NCBI RefSeq assembly: GCF_011386835.1 | Contig: NC_088796.1 | Coordinates: 89,387,468 to 89,451,467, forward strand | Reading direction: 5' to 3' | Length of the DNA: 64,000 nucleotides | Source of the DNA: Chrysemys picta bellii | Taxonomy: Eukaryota; Chordata; Testudines; Emydidae | Shown: one piece after another, positions 26,722-38,234 of the stretch | Position numbering within the stretch: the stretch's first letter is position 1 | Layout: every line of letters begins with the position of its first letter | The notes under the pieces: generated by a model | Told to the model about the DNA's origin: nothing | The model's input: the letters and a program-made list of their open reading frames with translations, nothing else | The model's database searches: none | Translations under genes and position numbers: made by a program

Positions 26722-27334
26722 ATAAATACAAAAACAACAGAGTCTGGTGGCACCTTAAAGACTAACAGATTTATTTGGGCATAAGCTTTCATGGGTAAAA
26801 ACCTCACTTCTTCAGCTGCATAGAGTGAAAGTTACAGATGCAGGCATTATATACTGACACATGGAGAGAAGGGAGTTACTTCGCAAGTGGAGAACCAGTG
26901 TTGACAGGGCCAATTCAGTCAGGGTGGAGGTAGTCCACTCCCAATAATAGATGAGGAGGTGTCAATTCCAGGAGAGGAAAAGCTGCTTCTGTAATGAGCC
27001 AGCCACTCCCAGTCCCTATTCAAGCCCAGATTAATGGTGTTAAATTTGCAAATGAATTTTAGTTCTGTTGTTTCTCTTTGAAGTCTGTTTCTGAAGTTTT
27101 TTTGTTCAATGATAGTGACTTTTAAATCTGTAATAGAATGACCAGGGAGATTGAAGTGTTAACTTACTGGCTTTTGTATGTTACCATTCCTGATGTCCAA
27201 TTTGTGTCCATTCATTCTTTTGCGGAGGGACTGTCCGGTTTGGCCAATGTACATGGCAGAGGGGCATTGCTGGCAGCGGACAGTCTCTCCGCAAAAGAAT
27301 AAATGGACACAAATCGGACATCAGGAATGGTAAC
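26722..27334 (-). mobile_element. Penelope-like element fragment with GIY-YIG endonuclease remnant and inverted 5' end
   Basis: Reading the minus strand from 27280, the translation gives CQQCPSAMYIGQTGQSLRKR followed by MNGHKLDIRNG, a GIY-YIG endonuclease motif as found at the C-terminus of Penelope retroelements. Further downstream come segments such as FNLPGHSITDLKVTIIEQKN and FRNRLQRETTELKFICKFN. The 3' tail at 26727-26830 has the gtggcaccttaaagactaac block shared by the other PLE copies in this window. Stops and frameshifts occur. The 5' end folds back: 27180-27237 pairs with 27277-27334 (58 bp, 3 mismatches) around a 39-bp loop. Confidence 0.75.
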
Positions 27335-27337
27335 AAT

Positions 27338-27595
27338 AACTAATGTGCGATAGTTATCTCATTGTAAAATCCCAGTGGAAACAAGCTCCCTCCCTGTAGT
27401 TTTTCTGTGAGGCAAGCAGGGGAGGTCGACACTATACCCTTCACTCGGGGTTGATATTTATTTTGCCTCTTGGTTAAACTACAGTGTCATGTGTCCAGTA
27501 GGAGTTTACAGCAGATAGCTATCACACGCTAGTTATCTCACAGTAAAAACACATTTTTTAGCAGTGAAGACAAAGCTAGTATTGTTGCAGGGATC
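27338..27595. mobile_element. Possible degraded MITE
   Basis: Paired motifs ataactaatgtgcgatagtt and gctagttatctcacagtaaa, ending acattttttagcagtgaaga, look like related segments of a reptile MITE family. No clean inverted ends or target duplication can be defined. Confidence 0.3.
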
Positions 27596-29699
27596 TGCAA
27601 TGTTGTGGAGGTAACAGGCTGGTCTCCCCCATGGGGATGGAGCACCTCACAAAGGTCTGTAGTGACCTAAATGCAGGAAGGTAGGGAGGAATGAACACCT
27701 CCTGTCATTCTCTGATGCAACAGCTCTAACTACAATTTGGGAAGTAACCTTAATGAGCTGTGAGAGAAGTTGCATTTGGCCTTGGAGGGAGGGACAGCTA
27801 ACATCACTGAAAGATTGGGAATAAAAGTGAAAATGTAGGAGGTGTGATGGGAAATAACACATGGGAGGTGCTTAAAACCTCTTTTTTAACTATCCTGATA
27901 AAGTCAAAATTGTAAGCTATTCTGTAAAATAATCCTTGCACATAAACAGCATAGTTCTAAAATGTTTCCACTCTTTTGCAAGAAGCCATTGGTAACATCT
28001 CAAATCAGGCATTAGTGGCACATTTTCATTTCTACTGTACTCATGCATTAATGACCCCCATCTATGGAATTGGGAGGAGGTCCAGTGTTGTTCTGAAGGC
28101 TCCAGGAGTGAGTGCCACCCTTCATCGCAGGCCCCCAGATTTTCTGCTGCGGTTGGTAGAAAAAGTTGGCAATTCAATTTCTCCCAACAATTTTGTATTC
28201 TAACTTTAATTTGCATTTTTGTGCACTAGCAACCTATAATCAATCATTCCTCTCCTGGGTTGGGTATTTGGTAGCACAGATGTTTCAGTCAGCCAGATGT
28301 GCCACTTAAGCAGCTCCCCTCTTCGAGTCCTCTGCCCCCCTCAGGCAATGTGAACTGTCCTGCAAGCACTGCACTGAATCGAAGCAGCATTCCCTATGTG
28401 CGGTGACATTCACAGGCTCTACATAGGGTGAAATACATAGCCAGCCAACCCTCACACTGCCAGCGCACAGGGCTCTGAGTTGGACTGGCAGCTCAGGTCC
28501 CCTCCCATCCAGTGCTGGATAGGTGGGAATGGGTCTCCCTGTCTCTCAACCCCTTCCCTACTCCACAGGCTTTGAGTGCACCTTTAAAGCATTGGGAGCA
28601 CTTCAGGTAGTGTCTGACTAGAGCAGAGATGCATGAGGATTCCACTCCCCATGAAGCGACACCAATATGGGATTAGAGAAGAGTAAGTGAGAAACCCATT
28701 CCCATGTTCAAAATGACTCCTGAGTAAAGCTCGAGTGGGACTAGGTTGCTCTTAAAGTACCTTTTTGGGTGCTAGATAGCCTGTGGGATCAGGCAGACAA
28801 CCTTTCAGGTTCCTGGAGATATCTAGCAACTTACTTCTAGAGACAACATATTTGTACCAATACCCTTCCTTGGTTGAGTATAAACAGCCAGGGGAAGTAC
28901 CACGCATGCACCAAACACCTCAGCACACCGCCACTCACCCCAACAAACTTTCTGTGCAGGACTTTTCCAGGATAAGATGCCAATGGCTTGCCAGGAATTC
29001 ATTAAGATATCTTTCCTTTCAAACATTATTTGATGCATGATTTTGTAGAGACACCATCTCTGATACCTTGTGCATATAAGCAGACCCTGAGAAGCTGTTT
29101 GGAGGAACAGTAGAGAAATTAGTAGCTGAGATAACAGTGAGGGTTGAGGCCTCTATGAAAGCCAGCATAAAAATCTATTGGTCACTATGAAGCACCCGAG
29201 TATCCAAGAAGGAACTGTTACTTTAGCAGAGGTAAAAATCTGGAGCAGAAGCTTTCAAGGAAACCTAATTACATTTTCTACCAGACCAACAAAATTCTCA
29301 GCGTGACAATGATGAAACGAGCATTCGCATGTGAGAGCTCAAAATCCCTTCTTTCTAATCTACTCTCCACACCCAAAGTCTTCAGACGTGGCTAGTAGTA
29401 GTCACAGCAAGGCACAGGTTGCAAATTACACATGCATAGACAACATACGAATCGGTGCCCTGCCCTGAGGGGGGGAAAAAACATTTGCAACTGTACAGGT
29501 TGATTTTGGCAAACCAGTAAAGTGCCTAAAACCACTATAGCCTATTGCTAAAAGCAGCCTAGTCAGCAGGTTTAGCTTAACCAAGGCAGGAGGGGAGGGG
29601 GTTTTGGGTGCCACAGAAAGGGCAGCTTGACCCCACGTCCTTCCTGATAAGAATTGTGTTGAAGTCGCTGATACATGCATTTTAGAAGAGCAGGATATG

Positions 29700-30247
29700 C
29701 CCCAGGAATGTCTGTTGGGGCCTCAAGGCTGCAAACTCTGGAAAAACCCACACCTGGTTAATCAATAATCCAGAAGAAACCTCTTGCTTGACCATTGAAA
29801 CTGCTTACTTAAGTTTTCTTTAAGGGATATGTTTCAGAGTAGCAGCCGTGTTAGTCTGTATCCGCAAAAAGAACAGGAGTACTTGTGGCACCTTAGAGAC
29901 TAACAAATTCCGAAGAAGTGGGCTGTAGTCCACGAAAGCTTATGCTCTAATAAATCTTTTAAGGGATATGTCATTCTATTACTAATGTATAAATAAGGGG
30001 AAAAAGTTTGAGGCAGTTGGACTTGTTTGGACTCTCCCTCTGGATACATCTTGCAGTCCCCACTGGCAGATGGAAGATTTCATTACTGGAAGCCTGCCGC
30101 TGTGTCACTCGAGCCACACTCAGCTTTGGTAATTATCAAACGTTGGAGGTGATTTACTAACCTGTTGCAGACGTGTGTAAGTGCTTGAGACTAAGTAAAG
30201 TTTAGCTTTAAGTGAAAGCACTCTTGTGTTGTCTTGTTTGTGCCAGT
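29700..30247 (+). mobile_element. Probable solo LTR fragment (retroviral type), interrupted by PLE
   Basis: The layout resembles an LTR: a TATA-like box (tataaataagg, about 29988), a pyrimidine-rich start region (ggactctccctctgg), an agtaaa motif near 30195, and a GT-rich end (tcttgtgttgtcttgtttgt) finishing at gtgccagtca. A PLE insertion sits at 29833-29957. I found neither a primer-binding site nor flanking duplication, and no viral gene is recognisable nearby. The call is from layout and family resemblance only. Confidence 0.38.
29833..29957. mobile_element. PLE insertion with internal inversion and 14-bp target duplication
   Basis: Starts ttcagagtagcagccgtgtt and runs through ccgcaaaaagaacaggagta and gtggcaccttagagactaac. 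It then switches strand to ccgaagaagtgggctgtagt ending in atgctctaataaat. The 14-bp direct repeat tttaagggatatgt flanks it at 29819-29832 and 29958-29971. The inverted inner half corresponds to sequence that should continue on the same strand in a normal copy. Confidence 0.8.
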
Positions 30248-30652
30248 CATCGGTTGGATGGCCATGTCTCCCCTGATTTATTTCCCGACACCACCTCGCA
30301 CAGAGTAAAACTTACCAAGAGCTTTGGGTTGAAAGAACACTGGGTAACAACTGGACAGCTGCTTAAAAGGATTAATAACCGCCAGTTGTTTAAAATCCTG
30401 AAGAGCTTAGATCCCAATGAATTGCGCATCCAGGGGTCAAAACAAGGATGGCTCAAACTGTAATTTTATCATCATGATGAAGATTTGCATAGATCCAAAA
30501 CTTCCTTGCATCAGTCATTCACTGGCAATGCTCATCCATAGCCAATTATCTCCAGTGGGCAGGATTGCTGGTTTCATCCTGTGAGTGGGTTTCTCAAAAT
30601 ACATCTACAAAAGCTTCTCCTGAGGACAAAGGATTGACAGTGGCGTGTCTGA

Positions 30653-30658
<6 letters not shown>

Positions 30659-30688
<30 letters not shown>
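30659..30688. repeat. (CT)15 microsatellite
   Basis: Fifteen uninterrupted CT dinucleotides, followed by gtctg. Located inside the last AGTPBP1 intron. Confidence 0.97.
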
Positions 30689-30692
<4 letters not shown>

Positions 30693-31277
30693 GACATGGC
30701 CATATGGGATTGAGTCAGTGATCCAATTAGTCAGTATCCTTCTTATGATGCTGGCCAGTACCATCTATGTCAGAAGAAGGTATAAGAAGCCAAATAGTGA
30801 GCTATTACAGTGCTCAAAGTGAAGTATTTTCCTGCCTCCCGTTAGAGGCTGGTTTATGATTGAGGCATGTATATTGTATCCCTTCCAAAATCAGAAAGTA
30901 AGCAGAGGTCGAAGCTTCTCTGTGGCAATGGAAGTAATGCACTGGGCAGAGAAGAATTTGTTTTCAAGACAATTCACATAAAGGATACAGAAAAGAGGAA
31001 ACCAGAGAGAGTTGAAGTCCTCTTAATTCTCTACTGCCCAAAAGGCAGGACTTCCTATACAGCCAAGGAACCCATACTGGACCTACAGAAAAGACCGGAT
31101 CCCTTGAAGCCGGGGCTCCTTCATCCAGACCACGAACACCAATAGTCAATAGCCGATCATTCAAAGAGAAGTGTAGTTCAGCATGAATTCTCTTAGCTTC
31201 CGGTATCCAGACAACCAGGAATGTCATACATTGATCTGGGACATTTTTACATTTCTGGTGAAATGTAAAATAGAATT

Positions 31278-31372
31278 CTCTTTGGGGCAGGACTGCCTCT
31301 TTATTTGTACCATTCCTAGGACAATGGGTCCTGACCTCTAAATGCTACTGTAATGTAAGTATAATAATAATC
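31278..31372 (+). repeat. L2/MIR-type tail
   Basis: ctctttggggcaggactgcc, then caatgggtcctgacc, ctactgtaa and ataataataa match the common tail of ancient L2-mobilised repeats in reptiles. It is a short, diverged fragment. Confidence 0.5.
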
Positions 31373-31724
31373 ACAAAGTTATGGTGATTTCAGCTACATT
31401 GGAGTTTCTCCAGAATAGTTGATTGGAGACCTACACTCAACATGATGGAAACACGGATACAAGTCCTAGTGGCATTCTGTAGATAGGTGTGTTGGACTTT
31501 CTGTTTGAGTATCATCAAAGGACAAGATTAATCAAATGACAGGTTATACAAGACAAAACCATTTACCTCCAAAAGGCAGGTTGTGGAATTACTTCCCTTG
31601 TCTATACAAGAACCATGCTGCTGTTGTCCTAAGAAATGATGTTAATCTTTTATAGCTCCAGAAACCTTTCTGTTCAAGATAAATTCCTCCTTCCATAGTG
31701 CCTGGGAAATAGTCCAAGGCTATA

Positions 31725-32029
31725 GTGTCCCAGTTGGACTATTTGTGGTAAATAAGGCAACAGTTACTGTACATACTTTTCTGAAGTTGCTGATGTAAGT
31801 GTGTCTGAGACAACAAAAAAATCTCCTTTTTCAAAGACGAAATATGTATGCATTCAGAAGCAGTGTAATTACTATGTTTCATTAATTACACTGCTTCTGA
31901 ATGCATACATATTTCGTCTTTGAAAAAGGAGATTTTTTTGTTGTCTCAGACACACTTACATCAGCAACTTCAGAAAAGTATGTACAGTAACTGTTGCCTT
32001 ATTTACCACAAATAGTCCAACTGGGACAC
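31725..32029. repeat. Perfect 147-bp inverted repeat with 11-bp spacer
   Basis: Left arm 31725-31871 begins gtgtcccagttggactattt and right arm 31883-32029 ends with its exact complement. The 11-bp spacer is ctatgtttcat (31872-31882). I checked pairing at several internal landmarks (cttttctg/cagaaaag, seven A against seven T, taatta at the centre) and register is kept throughout, with no mismatch seen. There are no transposon ends, no target duplication and no coding frame. In the AGTPBP1 pre-mRNA this would fold as a very long hairpin. Confidence 0.95.
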
Positions 32030-32538
32030 AAGACCTCCTCTTCCTTAACTTGGGAGAAAGAGGACAGGCCAACATTTTAAAGTACTTTTCAGTATTTCAT
32101 TACATCTGGATGTACTTACCTTAAGTTAACCAAAGCATTTTCAACTGAGTCAGCAGTATGTTTGATTTACAAAAAAGAAAGCAATAACTAGATTTATTTC
32201 CCTCTGGTAATGCACTTTAACATTTTAGGCGATGAATTAAACACTTACATAATTTATTTTCCTTTAATTATTTTGAACTCTTTTCCCAGTATTTTCCCGC
32301 AGTTTCCCCAAAGAGAAACCATTAGACTACATGTAATAACGGTCCTGTAATAAGAAATATGGTTGTGATGCTGACAGGTTTGATGGGCTCTATGAATGCA
32401 ATGAAACAAAAACATATGATTCTGGTCATAACTAGTGGAATTTATTCGCATTATCTATCTTTGCCTGATGACTTGACCTTGTTCAGAAATTCTGGTGCCT
32501 TGTTCAGTTCTATAAGGCTCACTCAGTGTGTTCTAGGT

Positions 32539-32892
32539 TAGTGGTTCTCAACCAAGGGTACACAGAGATCTTCCAGGGGGTACATCAACTCATCTAGATA
32601 TTTTCCTAGTTTTACAACAGACTACATAAAAAGCACTAGCAAAGTTACTACAAACAAAAATTTCATACAATGACTTGTTTATACTGCTCTATATAGTATA
32701 CACTGAAATGTAAGTACAATATTTATATTCCAATGAAAAAGTAAGCAATTGTTCAGTTATAGTGTGTTGTGATACTTTTGTATTTTTGTCTGATTTTGCA
32801 AGTATTTTTAAGTGAGGTGAAACTTGGGAGTATGCAAGACAAATGTAACTCCTGAAAGAGGTACAGTAATCTGGAAAAGTTGAGAACCACTG
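32539..32892. mobile_element. hAT (Charlie-like) MITE with perfect 8-bp target duplication
   Basis: 354 bp with ends tagtggttctcaacc and gttgagaaccactg. The 8-bp duplication ttctaggt lies at 32531-32538 and 32893-32900. The interior is AT-rich and non-coding. The ends resemble the large vertebrate family with cagtggttctcaa termini. Confidence 0.92.
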
Positions 32893-35870
32893 TTCTAGGT
32901 TATCCAGTGTTTTCAGTTTATAGATTTGGTTTAATTATAGCAGACACAGATTGAGCTTTAGGATTTCTCATATTACTTTCTCAGAGTTAACAAAGAGGAA
33001 ATTTGGGGAAATGGCAAGGAGGAGACAAGCTCTAGAAATGAGAGGAGAGCTACAAATGCTACATCCCCATCTCACTTTGTGGGAAGGTTGATGGCACCCA
33101 GCTCCTTTTGATTGTGAATAGAAGTTGGACACCTAACTGCTTTTCAAATTTGTCCTTTAGATCTTTCCTTCTCACATAGGAAAAATCATAGAAGGGGCAA
33201 ATTACTCAAGGGAACTCCATAAGTAGATGTAAGTTGAGTTCCATGAGTGATATTGCCTTCAAGGGAGGGATTTTTTAACTACTGTAGGAGTATGGCCTTC
33301 CAAGAGCTTGGCTATCCAGAGATCTCTGGGTAAATTCTAAGGAACTGAAGACATGGAAAGCTGGTTCCTTTGCACTACTCCCTGACTCCTCTCCTCCCAC
33401 TTTTACTTCCCTGTCAAAACTCCTTTGGCAGCAATCACGGGTTCCTTGCCAGTTATATTTCTGTCTCTCATTGATGCTATGTGCTGGTGTAACTTTCAGT
33501 CTTTGGGCAGAAATTATCTCAATCTCTTCTTGTAAAGCACTGTAAATATCCTGGTGCAAGTGTGTTTTAATAAGTTATAGAAAATTTTTGCTTCCTTCAA
33601 GGTTGACTTCTCCTGCAACTGAAGCATCTGAATAATGAAAAATGAGACTGGTGTTTTGTATCAGGAAAAAAAACAAAACGAAAAATCATGAGTTTGTTGT
33701 GGCAAAAATAGCTATTTTAGCTGGGGGGAAAAATCACAACTTTTTTCAAACAGATTAGTGTATTTTATTGGTAAGTATACCAAAACATTCATTCAAATAG
33801 GAAAAATACATAACATAAAATATTGCTAAAATTATTAGAAAAATTATAGTAGGTCTTGTTTTGATAAAGCATTTTATGCATTTTAAAATTACATGATTTT
33901 CTAGATTTCCTGTCATCTCTAAACACGTATAAAGGAAGGGTATGCTTTTAAAAAGCACTGTTTGTTTTAGAGTCTGAGTCCTGCAACACTCATCAGTTAC
34001 ACTTAGTTTTCATTGAGAAGTTTATCTTCACACTTGTAAGGGTAAAAATTAAATTAAAATAAAATATCCGAACACTAAAGAAGTTTTAAAGGGGTCACTT
34101 GAACATCTGTGACTTTAAAGAAAGCACACACACATTGTGGAATCCATGACAAACCACCAGTCTTAATAATAATAAACCAATTTATTATTAATTTTTTGTT
34201 TTAAAAAGGAAAGCAAGAGATGATAGAGGAGGAGGGATTATTGAGTATGTTAATTAGAAACAACTCAAGGGAAAAGTTAGGAAATTAAAATCCACAGAAT
34301 CAGCATGGAAGGCAGCTAAAAAACACTGAGTCCCAAGATATGTCATGATATTAAAAAAACTAAATTGATTAAACAGCAAGGTTCAAGTGTTCAAGTCACA
34401 AAAAATGTAGAAATCCAGCACAAGTGAGAACAGTGGAGTAGAATCTAAATGTTAGATGCATTCTAAAATACAGATAAAAGAGGGCTAAGAAGAAATTTGA
34501 AGAACAAATATCAAAGGATGATATGATAAATTAACTACATCAGAAATAGAGCCATCGAAGGGCCTGTTGACTGTTAACTGTACCAGACCCTCGGATACCT
34601 TTATGATGGGTACAGAAGGAAATGAAACATGTAGACAAAATAAGCACATCCTAATATATTGATTTCAGTAGAATGTGAATGGACAATAGTAGCACAGTGC
34701 GTGCATTGAGAGCCAGGTAAACGTGTTAAAATGAAAATAATTTCGGAGCCAAACTTAATAGGGGCAGATATTTAGGCAAGCTTCTCCATGTAGCTTTGCT
34801 AATCCTGACCTGTAATTAACTCTTCTAGTACTGGACTTCTCCTGAGTGGAGAAAAATAATTATTGTATTGATAGTGTTATGATTAGTAAAAATTTAATTA
34901 AAGATTAAACTACCCTTACATTTCTAACCTGAGATTTGAGTGCAGATTGGCAATTGCAAATGTCTAATGTGGTGCATTATATTACTCTGCTTCGTTCCCT
35001 GGATTTTAAAAAGATGATCGTGTTAAGATGAAAACTTGGCTTACTTAAATGTTACCCGATGCCTCTTTTGAGACAAAGCTGCAGTATTGACGTGTTCTTA
35101 ATACTACTTGCTAGTTGTTGACCTAAAACTGAGTTAAAATGGCAATAATTTTCTGTATATCTTACACTGTCTTGTATGTGTATTGCAACACAGAATTCAG
35201 ATTGTAGACTGGGACATAGTCTGTCACTTGGTAAACAGAATGTAAGCTCCTAGAAGTGAAGGTGGCTTGCTGAAATGTCCAGTTCTCTGCATAATCATCA
35301 AGACAGTTGCAACATGTTCTGGACTGTGTATGTGTAAAAATTTTTTTTTAAAACTACAGTAAACTTACCTTATGGAGAGAGTATCTCTTGCAGAAGACTC
35401 CATTGCATTCGCTGTTGTCCTAAGCTACATGCAACTAAACAAATCAATTTTATAAGTGTCTATTTTAATACATTTTTATACGTTAACTTCATGCTAGCAC
35501 TGGCTAGAAAAACATGTCATTTGCACTGCAAATATTAGTTTTGTTAAACTTTGAGTTCTCACAACTATGAGTTAATGAGGGCAGTGTTCAGAATTAATGG
35601 CTGCATTTCCTGTGAATTGAATTACACAGAATATCCTGCAATTGCAGTGGGAACTCCTTGTATGTGTAACCTAGCAAATCAATATCTGTGTTGAGTGATC
35701 CGAAGCAGAAATCCCAGAATAGTCTATACACTTGTTGAGATGAGAGGTGTTTTGAGTGTGGTTTCTTGCAGTGAGTAATTTTCCAAAGAGTTGAATGAAA
35801 ATTTCAACCTGTTTTTTCCTTCAAATGAACTAGATGTTGGTGGATTATGATTTTCTAGAGGAAGAAATAG

Positions 35871-36055
35871 TCACATCGTTAAATCACGGGATGGGGAGTC
35901 AGGAGATCTGGCTTCTGTTACTGGCTCTGCCACAGATGTTCAGTGCAATGTTATACCTCAGTTTCCCTATCTGTAAAACGAGGATACCTTGAAGACTTAA
36001 TTCATTAATGCTTGTGAAGTGCCTTGTGAGCCTCATGTAAAGGCACTAGAATAAC
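35871..36055 (+). mobile_element. MIR SINE
   Basis: Contains ggctctgccacagatgttca, then cctcagtttccctatctgta and aaacgaggatacc, the conserved MIR core. It is followed by cttgtgaagtgccttgtgag, a reptile-type MIR tail. A tRNA-related head is recognisable at the left (gttaaatcacgggatgggga). Confidence 0.78.
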
Positions 36056-36119
36056 AGTCTCATTATAAGTTTATTTGTGCCAGTCGAAGTACCTGATTGT
36101 ATCCTTCTCCTTAACCCTT

Positions 36120-36253
36120 CATATGTTGCTTGTCTTTTTGGAATGTAAACTAATTAGGGCAGACACCCCAATATATGTATGTTCAACATATAGCATAATT
36201 AGCCTTGGCCCTAGTTGGGGCCTGTGGGTGCTACCAGAATATTAAATAACAAT
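36120..36253 (+). repeat. L2/MIR-type tail
   Basis: ggaatgtaaactaattaggg then cagacaccccaatat and ggccctagttggggcctgtg, ending ctaccagaatattaaataac, match the same tail family as 31278-31372. It directly follows the MIR and may be part of the same insertion. Confidence 0.5.
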
Positions 36254-37495
36254 TGTTGGACACATTTAGTTTTGTATTGCATTTCTTTTTGCAGTATTTA
36301 TTAAGCACAATAAGCTCTTAACCCTTATTCTGAAAAATTTAAAGCGTAAATGTAATATGCAGTAGCCTAGTCTCTTTTTTTGTGTGCGCCAATTTAATTT
36401 GTTAGGCCTTTGATTTTCAGTACTTTTAAAACCTTTTTTAAACTAAAAGAAGTGCAGGTTTTTTGTCATGTTCCCAGTATGTGAATCTTAGCTGTCAGTT
36501 GCACACTTGACTTGAGGTTTGAAGGGTCAGAGAATAAGCTCAGTGAAAAATATTTGCACCAAATTTCAGCCCATTGAAGATTAAAATGGTCCTTTGCTTG
36601 CCCTCTAAAAGAGCTTTAGAGTGGAAACAGTAATGAAATAAATGCAGAGCTACTGTCAAGAGATCCTATAGTGTACCTCAAAAAAAACTTGTAAAAATTC
36701 AAATGTATAACTTTGTTTGAAATGCTTTGTTTAATGATCCTAACACAATAACCTAGAGACCCTACATGTTCCTAACACACCTGTTGTGTTTTTATGAGTT
36801 GTATCTGGTTATTATAGATTCCTTAGTTCCCGCTCCTCCAATGTAGAAACAAACCTAATGGAGAATCTGTATGATTTGATTATAAATTAAAATGGAGAAG
36901 TTGCAGATCCTTTCTGGGACCTCCTCTGAACTCAGAGCTATTTACCTTATGAAATATTTAGAATCATTTAGTGCTTTTAAGCAAATAGCTTTATCCTGTG
37001 TCCCAAGGGAGAATAATAAAGCTGGGGATGAAAAATTCACTTTTTATTTTTTTCTCATAATAGGAAACTTTCGGGTGGTGAAAAAGGCACATTTTCAGTC
37101 TTCTTGGGTTTACTCTAATGGTCGATAACCATTTTAGAATCTTGGAAGAAATTAGTTTAGCACATTACTGTAGAATCCATTTTGAATATCCCATAATCAC
37201 TTACCCAGCTTCTTAAAGTTAACTGCTGCCTGTGAACTGCAGGATTTAAGATGAGACTTTTAAAAAGGAATCTATGCAAAGTATGAGAAAGTTTAGCAAT
37301 TTGCAAATAACCTTGATAATTTTGCATACAAAAGAAGGCTTAACACCCTGCTTTGTGAGTACTTGAGTTTTCATTTACAAACTAGTCAAAAGTGCTCTTT
37401 GTAACATTTTCCAAACTAATTAATAACTTTTTTTGTAATTAAAACATATACATTTACAATCTGAAAATGAGCTTATAATTTAAAACACTAAAATT

Positions 37496-37590
37496 GAAAG
37501 CTCTTAAGGGCAGGGTCTGTGTTTTCTTACATCTGTACAGTCCCTATCACAGTTAATACATAGTGTGTATGTTATATAATAGCACCTAAA
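37496..37590 (+). repeat. L2-type tail
   Basis: gaaagctcttaagggcaggg, tctgtgttttcttacatctg and tacagtccctatcacagtta follow the pattern of L2 3' tails (aagctccttgagggcaggga class). Diverged. Confidence 0.5.
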
Positions 37591-37898
37591 AAACTAACTT
37601 ATTCCAATTCAATGACTTTTAAATTGTGTATAATTTTTTTACATTTTACATATGTATCCTATGTAGTGTGTGTCCATGATATTAATTTGTCAGCTTTATA
37701 AATGTCATTTTGGCTCACAGTTTATATGTATTATTCAGGTTAATTATTCCTATTAGCCTGATTTTCTTACATTAAAACAAGTATCATTTTGAATTATTCA
37801 TTTAGGTCAAGATAAGGAAGTACGTTGTCTAACGGACTAGCTGAATTTAAATCTTTGAAAGCGATTAATGCAACCTACTGTGTGTTGTCTTACTACAG

Positions 37899-38076
37899 CC
37901 CCACTACATATGTTCTGGATGAAGATGAGCCTCGCTTCCTTGAAGAAGTTGATTATAGTGCAGAGAGTAATGATGAGCAAGACATTGAATTGGCTGATAA
38001 TGCAGGCGATTATGAACCCTCTGTTCAGGAAGAGGGGCTTTCTGACTCAGAAATGACAAGGACACACCTGCCTTGA
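37899..38076 (+). CDS. AGTPBP1: AGTPBP1 terminal coding exon: acidic C-terminal tail and stop
   Basis: 178 bp. The first base completes the split Ser, then 58 codons and TGA. It reads [58 protein letters not shown]. About one third of the residues are Asp or Glu. This matches the conserved acidic, Ser-containing tail of vertebrate CCP1. The acceptor is tactacag. An ATG frame from 37825 is just read-through from the intron. Confidence 0.96.
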
Positions 38077-38234
38077 GCCATCTTTGTAGACGCAAAGAAG
38101 AAAATGAATATCCTGGTTTTTAGTGGACAGGAAACAGGGAAGTGTCTGGCTTTCAAGAGGGTTGGCTCAAAGAGACAGAAGTAATTGAAGCCAGTTTAGC
38201 TGAAAGACAATAAATGTGTTTCTGATTTATGATA
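38077..38234 (+). other. AGTPBP1: AGTPBP1 3' UTR (short)
   Basis: From the stop codon to the expected cleavage site, about 20 bases after the AATAAA. There is no other strong AATAAA in the next kilobase. The end is approximate. Confidence 0.65.
38209..38214 (+). terminator. AGTPBP1: AGTPBP1 polyadenylation signal AATAAA
   Basis: A canonical AATAAA lies 133 bases after the stop codon, followed by T/G-rich sequence (tgtgtttctgatttatg and ggcatttgttttattt) fitting a downstream element. Confidence 0.8.

Noticed and set aside
31725..32029. MicroRNA precursor
   Set aside because: Arms of 147 bp with perfect pairing are far longer than an animal pre-miRNA and lack bulges. Kept as an inverted repeat.
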